The notes under the pieces are model-generated. The model ran no database searches. It saw nothing but the letters and a program-made list of their open reading frames with translations, and was not told the origin of the DNA. A stretch of DNA of 12,661 nt from an uncultured Eubacterium sp. (GTDB taxonomy: Bacteria > Bacillota > Clostridia > Lachnospirales > Lachnospiraceae), in contig CAMODP010000041.1 of NCBI GenBank assembly GCA_946611445.1, forward strand, positions 1 to 12,661, read 5' to 3'. This document shows, in pieces, positions 7,216 through 12,661 of the stretch. The stretch's first letter is position 1; every line of letters starts with the position of its first letter. A program made the position numbers and the translations under genes.

Positions 7216-8097
7216 TTATCCCGCGGCGCCAAGGACCTCCCTGCATTTTCTGATATATGACGGCGCCGTTCCGCAGCAGCCGCCGATGATGCGGGCGCCG
7301 GCCGCGGCAATCCGCTTCATATGTCCGGCAAAGGCATCCTCATCCATGGAATACACGGAATTGCCCTGACCGTCAGTGACGGGCAGGCCTGCATTCGGCT
7401 TGGCAATCACCGGGACGGACGAGACCGACACCATCTCCTCTATGAGAGGGAGCATCTGCTCCGGGCCGCCGGAACAGTTGATGCCCACGGCATCTGCGCC
7501 CTGCGCGGGAAGCTTTTCGGCCAGCTCAGCCGCGGATCCTCCGAACCATGCCCGCCCGTTTTCCTGTACTGTCAGCGTACACATGAACGGCTTGTCGCAG
7601 ATGCTCCGCACTGCCTGCAGCGCCAGCTCAGCCTCGCGCACACACATCAGGGTCTCGGCGACGAACAGATCCACGCCTGCCCGGTCCAGATACAGTGCCT
7701 GTTCCCGGTAGGCGTCCAGCAGTTCTTCTTCTGTGAGATCCCCGAGAGGGTCCAGCATCTCCCCGGTTGTGGTCATATCACCGGCTACAAATACATCAGG
7801 TCCCACAGCCTCTCTTGAGAGTCTTACGAGACCGCTGTTGAGCCGCTCTGCATCTTTTTCCAGATGATGCTTTGCCAGGCTGATGCGGTTGGCTGAAAAT
7901 GTAGGCGCATACACGATGCGGCTCCCGGCCTCGGCATAGGCCTTCTGCAGCGCCCCGATGGCTTCAGGATGCTCCAGAATCCAGGCTTCCGCGCAGGCAT
8001 GCCGTGGCATGCCCGCCTTCATCATATTCGTGCCGGTCGCTCCGTCCAGGAGAATAATATGTCCCTCTGTCAGCTTCTGAAACTCTTCACGGGTCAT
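7216..8097 (-). CDS. Homocysteine S-methyltransferase, MetH-N-terminal/Bhmt type
   Basis: The 293-residue protein is one homocysteine-binding TIM barrel (PF02574), which makes methionine by methylating zinc-bound homocysteine. LLDGATGTNMM (16-26) is the barrel opening. The three zinc cysteines are visible: C208 in GINCSGG and C274/C275 in IGGCCGT. ETLMC (148-152) and the AKPNAGLP loop (232-239) are family features. The methyl donor cannot be read: a stand-alone barrel may use S-methylmethionine, a betaine, or partner with a separate B12/folate subunit. AGGAG lies 7 nt before the ATG. The gene follows a hairpin-rich leader. A serine acetyltransferase gene two places downstream suggests a link to sulfur amino acid synthesis. 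No SAM riboswitch or T-box was recognised. Confidence 0.9.
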   Translation of the reverse strand: MTREEFQKLTEGHIILLDGATGTNMMKAGMPRHACAEAWILEHPEAIGALQKAYAEAGSRIVYAPTFSANRISLAKHHLEKDAERLNSGLVRLSREAVGPDVFVAGDMTTTGEMLDPLGDLTEEELLDAYREQALYLDRAGVDLFVAETLMCVREAELALQAVRSICDKPFMCTLTVQENGRAWFGGSAAELAEKLPAQGADAVGINCSGGPEQMLPLIEEMVSVSSVPVIAKPNAGLPVTDGQGNSVYSMDEDAFAGHMKRIAAAGARIIGGCCGTAPSYIRKCREVLGAAG

Positions 8098-8242
8098 GCG
8101 CAGTCTCCTTTCCCGCCGTCATGATGACTTTTCCGGCGGATGCCAGGGCTGCGCAGGGGAAGATTGTCAGCAGAGCTGATGCGCAGCCCGGCGCAAGTCC
8201 GGCAGTGCCGGACTTGAAAGATGATCACTTACAAAAAACAGC
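8098..8242 (-). promoter_or_regulatory. Hairpin-rich leader between lipoprotein and homocysteine methyltransferase genes
   Basis: Two strong inverted repeats stand side by side. The first is a perfect 10-bp hairpin with a 3-nt loop (8194-8203 and 8207-8216). The second is a 9-bp stem GGGCTGCGC/GCGCAGCCC (8146-8154 and 8181-8189) enclosing a 6-bp hairpin (8170-8184 region, GTCAGC/GCTGAT, one G-T pair). A weaker CCGCC/GGCGG pair lies closer to the start codon. No U-tract follows on either strand, so a standard terminator is not supported. Processing, mRNA stabilisation or attenuation are possible; no promoter was recognised. Confidence 0.6.
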
Positions 8243-9634
8243 TCACGAATTGCTCTCTGCCGCCGCGGAAGAAGCGGATGAGGCATCTGTGCCCGCCGCG
8301 GAGACGGAGGTGGTCTCCTCAGCCGCGGAGGAAGCAGAAGCTGCATCTGTGCTCTCTGCGGAAACGGAGGTGGTCTCTTCAGCAGCGGAAGATGCGGATG
8401 CGGCGTCTGTGCCCGCCGCGGAGACGGAGGTGCTTTCCTCAGCGGCGGATGACGCTGCGCTGCTGCCGCTCACCGAAGATGCCGAAGTGCTCTCTTCAGC
8501 GGAAGAAGCAGAAACTGCATCTGTGCTCTCCGCGGAAACAGAGGTGCTCTCCTCAGCCGCCTCAGGCAGCTTTAAGGTATACGCATGCGCATCTGTGATC
8601 TCCAGCTTTTTCCATGCCTCTTCCTCGGTCACGTCAGCGGCCGCTTTCCACTCATCGAGTTTTGCCGTAAATGCGTCCTGCTGACGCTGGGCAACGATGA
8701 TATCCTTCTGCTGGGCCGTCTTCTCCTCGTCAAACAGATGGTCCAGACGCACGATATAATAGTAATCGCCGGTATCAATGACCTCTTCGCACATCTGTCC
8801 GTCTTCCAGGGCTGCCGCCGCTTCCTTTACTTCATCGGGAAGCGTTGTGTCGTCGCTTCCGTAAGAGCGGCTGGAAACAAAAATGTTTTCATTATCGATT
8901 TCTTTTGCCAGCACACTGATATCCGTCTCGGGATCATCCGCTTCCTTTACCTTTTCCAGAAGCGTCGTGAGCTCAGTGTGCAGAACGCCCTTCTGCTCTT
9001 CATCGACATCGACCTGCGCGTTCGTCTCGCTGTCTGTGGTCTTCAGAGACGCGCGCGCATAGGTGATTGTGGTCTGCGCAGCTTCCTCATCGGCTACTTC
9101 CGTGTCAACGTCCGCAGTGACCGCGTCAAACATCAGCGGGCGGTATGTCATGAGATGAAGCACTTCTTCCACGTCCGCCTGCGTCGTTCCGAGTTCGGCA
9201 AGTGCATCCGCGTTTGCCTCCATCACAGCTGCGGCCGCGTCTGCTGCCGCGCTCTCAAGATCGGCCGGGAATTCCAGGTCGTAGTCGCCGAAATGCTGGC
9301 GGAGCAGTACTGCCTCTACGATAGAATCCCGGACGGATTCTTTCATATTTTCACCGTAGGTCTGCGCCTCCGTGGAACTGGTAGCTGCCGCGTACTCGCC
9401 GTCCCAGAAGGTGCCGCCCTCCTGCATCATGCCGTAGCTGATCAGCATCGCCGTAGACTCAGCCTGCTGATAGCGAAGATAAAAATCCGCCGTGCCGATA
9501 TTTACGGTCTCACCGCCTATGGTCAATGCGGCCGCCGTACCGTCGGCCTTCTTTTCTCCGCATCCGGACAGCATCGCCGTCAGCATTGTACCAGTCAGCA
9601 GAGCGCATATACCGGCTCTTTTTATCGTTTCCAT
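8243..9634 (-). CDS. PrsA/parvulin-like foldase lipoprotein with Ser/Ala repeat tail
   Basis: The 463-residue precursor has a short charged N-terminus, a hydrophobic segment and the lipobox LSGC (22-25), so Cys25 should be lipidated and the protein held on the outer face of the membrane. Residues about 45-170 are helical and SurA/PrsA-N-like. Residues about 185-300 look like a divergent PpiC peptidyl-prolyl isomerase domain, ending in TLPDEVKEAAAALEDGQ and GDYYYIVRLDHLF. Residues 358-463 form a low-complexity tail of 20-residue units (consensus SAAEETTSVSAAGTDAASAS). The likely role is folding of exported proteins; isomerase activity is not certain because the domain is diverged. GGAGG lies 7 nt before the ATG, and the gene has its own promoter. 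Confidence 0.8.
   Translation of the reverse strand: METIKRAGICALLTGTMLTAMLSGCGEKKADGTAAALTIGGETVNIGTADFYLRYQQAESTAMLISYGMMQEGGTFWDGEYAAATSSTEAQTYGENMKESVRDSIVEAVLLRQHFGDYDLEFPADLESAAADAAAAVMEANADALAELGTTQADVEEVLHLMTYRPLMFDAVTADVDTEVADEEAAQTTITYARASLKTTDSETNAQVDVDEEQKGVLHTELTTLLEKVKEADDPETDISVLAKEIDNENIFVSSRSYGSDDTTLPDEVKEAAAALEDGQMCEEVIDTGDYYYIVRLDHLFDEEKTAQQKDIIVAQRQQDAFTAKLDEWKAAADVTEEEAWKKLEITDAHAYTLKLPEAAEESTSVSAESTDAVSASSAEESTSASSVSGSSAASSAAEESTSVSAAGTDAASASSAAEETTSVSAESTDAASASSAAEETTSVSAAGTDASSASSAAAESNS
8270..8563 (-). repeat. Tandem 60-bp coding repeats in the lipoprotein tail
   Basis: The tail encodes five tandem units: residues 358-377, a degenerate 18-residue unit (378-395), then three 20-residue units at 396-415, 416-435 and 436-455. 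The last three are in perfect register and differ at a few positions. At the DNA level the units are about 60 bp and close to identical over long stretches. Such arrays are prone to copy-number change. Confidence 0.9.
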
Positions 9635-9670
9635 GTCAGTACCTCCGTTTGTTTCTGTATTTTGATTTTT

Positions 9671-9726
9671 TATAATCCAATCGCGTGAACACTCTGGATT
9701 ATATTCTTTTTCTTACGTGAGGGCAA
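9671..9726 (-). promoter_or_regulatory. Promoter of the lipoprotein gene with dyad over the -10 box
   Basis: On the minus strand a -35 TTGCCC (9721-9726, 4 of 6) and a perfect -10 TATAAT (9698-9703) are separated by exactly 17 nt. The -10 box lies within a perfect 8-bp inverted repeat, TATAATCC/GGATTATA (9696-9703 and 9671-9678), with a 17-nt spacer. Because one arm overlaps the -10, the dyad is better placed as a protein-binding operator than as an mRNA hairpin. Confidence 0.75.
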
Positions 9727-9753
9727 CTTTAAATCGCCAAAAAATCGCGGGAA

Positions 9754-11952
9754 TTACAAGATCATCGAGAGCGCGATCCGCTTCTTTTCCATATCCACGC
9801 TGACGACCTTCACCTCTACCACATCGCCGACGCTTACGACCTCCAGCGGATGCTTCACATATTTCCCCTTCTTCATCCGGGAAATATGCACCAGACCGTC
9901 CTGATGCACGCCGATATCCACAAAAGCCCCGAAATCAATGACGTTTCTGACGGTTCCTTTCAGAATCATGCCAGGCTGAAGATCCTTCATTTCCAGAACG
10001 TCGCTGCGGAGCACGGGCTTTGGCATGTCTTCCCGCGGGTCCCTGCCCGGCCGGATCAGTTCGGATACAATATCACGCAGCGTGATCTCACCGATCTGCA
10101 GGTCCGCCGCAGTGCTGCGCAGGAAATTTTCGATGTTCATGCGCATCTGTCTTTTATCTGTCGCCCCGCCGGCCACGAAATCCCGCAGCTTCACGGCATG
10201 TGTGCGGTCCAGAATCTGCTGCGGGGTTATGCCGGCCCGTTTGAGAAGTTCCCGGGTTGCCGCGTAGCTCTCAGGATGGACGGCTGTCGCGTCCAGGGGA
10301 TCGCTTCCGCCGATGATGCGCAGAAAGCCGGCACATTGTTCATAGGCCTTCGGGCCAAGACGCGGCACCTTCAGGAGCTCAGCCCTGTTCTGAAAGCGGC
10401 CATGCTCTTCCCGGTAGGTGACGATGTTTTTCGCGATCTGCTTCGAGATGCCGGAGACATATTCCAGAAGAGGCGCAGAGGCCGTATTCAGATCCACACC
10501 GACGCGGTTCACGCAGTCCTCGACCACACCCTCCAGGGCCTCGCCGAGCTTTTTCTGGTTCATGTCATGCTGGTACTGTCCTACGCCGATGGATTTCGGA
10601 TCGATCTTCACCAGCTCCGCCAGAGGATCCTGCACCCTCCTGGCAATCGAAGCCGCGCTTCGCTGTCCGACATCGAACTGCGGGAATTCCTCAGCTGCCA
10701 GCTTGCTGGCGGAATACACGGAAGCGCCCGCCTCATTTGTGATCACATACTGCACCTTCTCCGGGATCTCCCGCAGAAGGTCAACGATAATCTGTTCGGA
10801 TTCCCGGGACGCCGTCCCGTTTCCGACAGAGATCAGCGTCACCTGATACTTCCGGATCAGCTTCTTCAGTGTGTCTTTGGCGGCGGCTATCTTGGCCGGT
10901 GTCGTGGGTGCCGTCGGATAAATGACTGTCGTATCCAGCACCTTGCCCGTCGCGTCAACGACAGCCAGCTTGCAGCCCGTCCGGAACGCGGGATCCCAGC
11001 CCAGCACAGTCTGCCCTGCGATAGGCGGCTGCATCAGCAGCTGTTTCAGGTTCTTACCGAAAACGCCGATTGCTCCGTCCTCGGCAGCCTCCGTCAGCTC
11101 ATTGCGTATCTCTCTCTCGACAGACGGCGCAATCAGCCTGTCATAGCTGTCCCGGATAACCGCCTGCAGAACCGCCCGTGTATCTTGCTTTTCTGTGCGT
11201 ATGATTCGCTTTTCCATCCAGCTGAGGATCTCCTCTGCCGGGGCTTCGATCTTTACGGTCAGGATTTTTTCTTTTTCTCCGCGGTTGATCGCCAGCACAC
11301 GGTATCCGCTGATGCCGGAGATCTTCTCCTCGAAGGAATAGTACATTTCGTATACGGATTTTGCGTCCGGATCCTTTGCCTGCGACACGATCAGACCGCT
11401 GCTGCGCGTCATCGTCCTGATCCGGGAACGGATATCGGCATCCTCGGAAAAACGCTCCGCAAGGATATCTCCTGCACCGGCGAGTGCTTCCTGCGGCGTG
11501 GATACGCCTGCTTCTTCGGACACAAAAGCCTCCGCCTCTTCCTGCAGCGGGCGGGCGGTTTCCTGCGCGAAAAGCAGATCCGCCAGGGGCTCCAGTCCTT
11601 TTTCCTTCGCAATCGTTGCACGCGTGCGGCGCTTCGGACGGTACGGCAGGTACAGGTCTTCGAGCGCCACCATGGTCTCCGCGCCTTCAATGGCGGCGCG
11701 CAGCTCGTCCGTCAGTTTCCCCTGCTCCCCGATGGAGGCGAGAATCGTCTCTTTTCGTTCCAGGAGTCCCCGCAGATACAGGAGTCTCTCGTGCAGCGTA
11801 CGCAGCTGCTCATCATTGAGTGATCCCGTAACCTCTTTCCTGTACCGGGCGATGAACGGGATCGTGCAGCCCTCGTCTATGAGACGGATGGCGGCCTCGG
11901 TCTGCGCAGGGCGTACCTGCAGTTCTTCGGCTATTTTTTTGCTTATGTCCAT
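9754..11952 (-). CDS. tex: Tex-family RNA-binding transcriptional accessory protein
   Basis: Tex is a conserved cytoplasmic nucleic-acid-binding protein linked to transcription and RNA handling. The 732-residue product has the full order: Tex N-terminal helical region with CTIPFIARYRKEVTG (29-43), a YqgF/RNase H-like domain from about 312 (GQTVLGWDPAFRTGCKLAVV), the EAGASVYSASKLA segment (407-419), helix-hairpin-helix motifs (about 480-550), and a C-terminal S1 domain (about 655-732, VIDFGAFVDIGVHQDGLVHIS). The protein ends directly after the S1 domain without the basic tail seen in some homologues. AAAGGA lies 7 nt before the ATG. No good promoter is visible just upstream; a large palindrome precedes the ribosome site. 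Confidence 0.97.
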   Translation of the reverse strand: MDISKKIAEELQVRPAQTEAAIRLIDEGCTIPFIARYRKEVTGSLNDEQLRTLHERLLYLRGLLERKETILASIGEQGKLTDELRAAIEGAETMVALEDLYLPYRPKRRTRATIAKEKGLEPLADLLFAQETARPLQEEAEAFVSEEAGVSTPQEALAGAGDILAERFSEDADIRSRIRTMTRSSGLIVSQAKDPDAKSVYEMYYSFEEKISGISGYRVLAINRGEKEKILTVKIEAPAEEILSWMEKRIIRTEKQDTRAVLQAVIRDSYDRLIAPSVEREIRNELTEAAEDGAIGVFGKNLKQLLMQPPIAGQTVLGWDPAFRTGCKLAVVDATGKVLDTTVIYPTAPTTPAKIAAAKDTLKKLIRKYQVTLISVGNGTASRESEQIIVDLLREIPEKVQYVITNEAGASVYSASKLAAEEFPQFDVGQRSAASIARRVQDPLAELVKIDPKSIGVGQYQHDMNQKKLGEALEGVVEDCVNRVGVDLNTASAPLLEYVSGISKQIAKNIVTYREEHGRFQNRAELLKVPRLGPKAYEQCAGFLRIIGGSDPLDATAVHPESYAATRELLKRAGITPQQILDRTHAVKLRDFVAGGATDKRQMRMNIENFLRSTAADLQIGEITLRDIVSELIRPGRDPREDMPKPVLRSDVLEMKDLQPGMILKGTVRNVIDFGAFVDIGVHQDGLVHISRMKKGKYVKHPLEVVSVGDVVEVKVVSVDMEKKRIALSMIL

Positions 11953-11991
11953 AGGGGAATCCTTTCTGTTTTTTTAACTTTTGTTTTCATA

Positions 11992-12159
11992 GCTGACATG
12001 AAGAGCAGGGACAGCCAGATGAGCTCCGCTGCGCCGGTCCGAGCCTGCTCGACTAAAGCGCCCGGTCCAGGATATGTCCCGGCCGCCTAAGTCTCGACCG
12101 GTCTCGGACACGTACTCGCCGGAGTCGCTCACGTGGCTGTCTCTGCTCTCCGTGTCAGC
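11992..12159. repeat. Rod-shaped 168-bp imperfect palindrome, candidate structured RNA
   Basis: The outer arms (11992-12016 and 12135-12159) are 25 nt long with 22 Watson-Crick matches. Going inward, further arms pair in strict order: TGAG/CTCA (12020-12023, 12128-12131), CTCCG/CGGAG (12024-12028, 12120-12124), GTCCGAG/CTCGGAC (12037-12043, 12103-12109), a 10-nt arm (12051-12060, 12084-12093), and CAGGA/TCCCG (12068-12072, 12077-12081) closing a 4-nt loop. The result is one long hairpin with near-symmetric internal loops. Strand cannot be settled: the minus strand has slightly more wobble-rescued pairs. It lies in the tex leader if tex is read from upstream. It has no terminator U-run. Confidence 0.7.
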
Positions 12160-12183
12160 GTCCGATATCGCTTTACCCTCTTA

Positions 12184-12212
12184 CAGACTGTATATTGCAA
12201 CCTTACAGTCTG
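12184..12212. repeat. 9-bp inverted repeat after pepD
   Basis: CAGACTGTA (12184-12192) and TACAGTCTG (12204-12212) are perfect inverted repeats with an 11-nt loop, starting 8 nt beyond the pepD stop codon. The place suits a 3'-end hairpin of the pepD transcript, but no T-run follows on the minus strand, so a classic intrinsic terminator is not supported. Confidence 0.6.
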
Positions 12213-12220
12213 CATGCCTG

Positions 12221-12661
12221 TTATTTCAGCTTCCAGGCTTCAATCACCTGCCGCAGATAGTGATACATGCGTTCCACGGATGAGATGGACATGCGCTCCT
12301 GCGGGGTGTGGATGTCTATGATATCCGGCCCTGTCGCCACCGCGTCGAATCCCGGGATTTTCGCGGAGAAAAGGCCGCATTCCACGCCGGCATGGATCAT
12401 TTCGATGCGTGCCTTTTTGCCGAACATCTCTTCATAAACAGCAGCCATGTGCTCCCGCAGAGGAGATTCTTCGTTGAATTCCCAGGCAGGATATTCCGCT
12501 CTCCGGGTGACGTTCGCGCCGAGCTGCGTGGCGATAAAGCCGAGCCGGCCCGCCAGTTCTTCATACGCGCTGCCCACGGAGCTCCGCACGCTGTATGAGA
12601 GATGAAGACCGTTGCTCTTCAGCGCGGTGATGCCCCGGATCAGGCTGGTCTCTTCCAGGCC
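12221..12661 (-). CDS. pepD: Aminoacyl-histidine dipeptidase (PepD, M20C), C-terminal part
   Basis: PepD is a cytosolic zinc dipeptidase that cleaves beta-alanyl-histidine (carnosine) and many other dipeptides. The last 146 residues are present; the frame stays open to the right edge, so the N-terminal part lies outside. IEMIHAGVECGLF and the following GPDIIDIHTPQERMSISSVERMYHYL are the conserved C-terminal M20C motifs. The histidine of IHTPQE corresponds to a metal ligand of the di-zinc site. An apparent GTG start at 12589 is internal: codons upstream of it read as matching PepD sequence with no stop. tex follows 268 bp downstream. Confidence 0.9.
   Translation of the reverse strand, partial: GLEETSLIRGITALKSNGLHLSYSVRSSVGSAYEELAGRLGFIATQLGANVTRRAEYPAWEFNEESPLREHMAAVYEEMFGKKARIEMIHAGVECGLFSAKIPGFDAVATGPDIIDIHTPQERMSISSVERMYHYLRQVIEAWKLK

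Noticed and set aside
7089..7310. 74-residue N-terminal extension of the Lgt-family protein
   Set aside because: It overlaps the end of the homocysteine methyltransferase gene and reads as basic, unconserved sequence. ATG at 7088 has a well-placed Shine-Dalgarno and the family's normal start.
8098..8242. SAM, SAH, cobalamin or T-box riboswitch ahead of the homocysteine methyltransferase
   Set aside because: I looked for the conserved cores of these elements because the gene invites one. The S-box GATGAAACC-type core, the B12 box and the T-box GGTGG/TGGNACC motifs are not there.
8585..9688. 367-codon plus-strand open frame
   Set aside because: It is antisense to the lipoprotein gene, which has a lipobox, promoter and ribosome site. 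The antisense product shows no recognisable motif.
9727..9753. Terminator downstream of tex
   Set aside because: The T-rich stretch after the stop contains a direct repeat of GCGATTT rather than an inverted repeat, so no stable hairpin precedes a U-tract.
9850..11823. 657-codon plus-strand open frame
   Set aside because: It lies wholly antisense to tex, whose product is unmistakable over its full length. Long antisense frames are expected in GC-rich coding DNA. The translation is rich in Arg, His, Leu and Gln with no domain I recognise.
12001..12160. tRNA, SRP RNA, RNase P RNA or tmRNA in the pepD-tex spacer
   Set aside because: The strongly structured stretch prompted the check. I found no T-loop GGTTCGA core, no SRP GGAAG tetraloop domain and no RNase P or tmRNA signatures on either strand.

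Overview
The window looks like a chromosomal segment from a GC-rich Gram-positive anaerobe, most likely a clostridium of the Lachnospiraceae type. The reasons are purine-rich Shine-Dalgarno sites, near-consensus TTGACT/TATAAT promoters, an ECF-type vitamin transporter S component, a PrsA-like foldase lipoprotein, a long EpsC-type serine acetyltransferase and a clostridial str operon start. The taxonomic call is an inference. All genes but one lie on the minus strand, so the window is best read from its right end to its left.

Right end, 9754-12661: the C-terminal 146 codons of the peptidase PepD, then a 268-bp gap, then the RNA-binding protein Tex. The gap holds a 9-bp inverted repeat and a rod-shaped imperfect palindrome of about 168 bp that I cannot assign to a known RNA family.

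Middle, 4572-9721: a lipoprotein with a PrsA/parvulin-like body and a Ser/Ala/Thr repeat tail, driven by a clear sigma-A-type promoter whose -10 box lies inside an 8-bp dyad. After a hairpin-rich gap come a Zn-type homocysteine S-methyltransferase, an Lgt-family membrane protein, serine O-acetyltransferase and TruA. The last three are tightly packed (8-bp overlap, then a 2-bp gap). Two of the cluster's genes serve sulfur amino acid metabolism: acetylserine for cysteine, and methylation of homocysteine to methionine.

Left, 742-4539: a divergent pair. On the plus strand is an ECF S component of the PF07155/PF12822 type. On the minus strand is the most unusual gene here, a 1008-residue protein that joins an N-terminal TorD/DmsD-type maturation chaperone to a DmsA-like molybdopterin oxidoreductase. 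It has no Tat signal, no neighbouring iron-sulfur or membrane-anchor subunit, and lacks the first cysteine of the usual N-terminal [4Fe-4S] motif.

Left end, 1-745: a strong promoter overlapping the stop codon of the oxidoreductase drives rpsL (S12), followed by the first codons of rpsG (S7). The gene upstream of the str operon here is the oxidoreductase rather than the expected rpoC.
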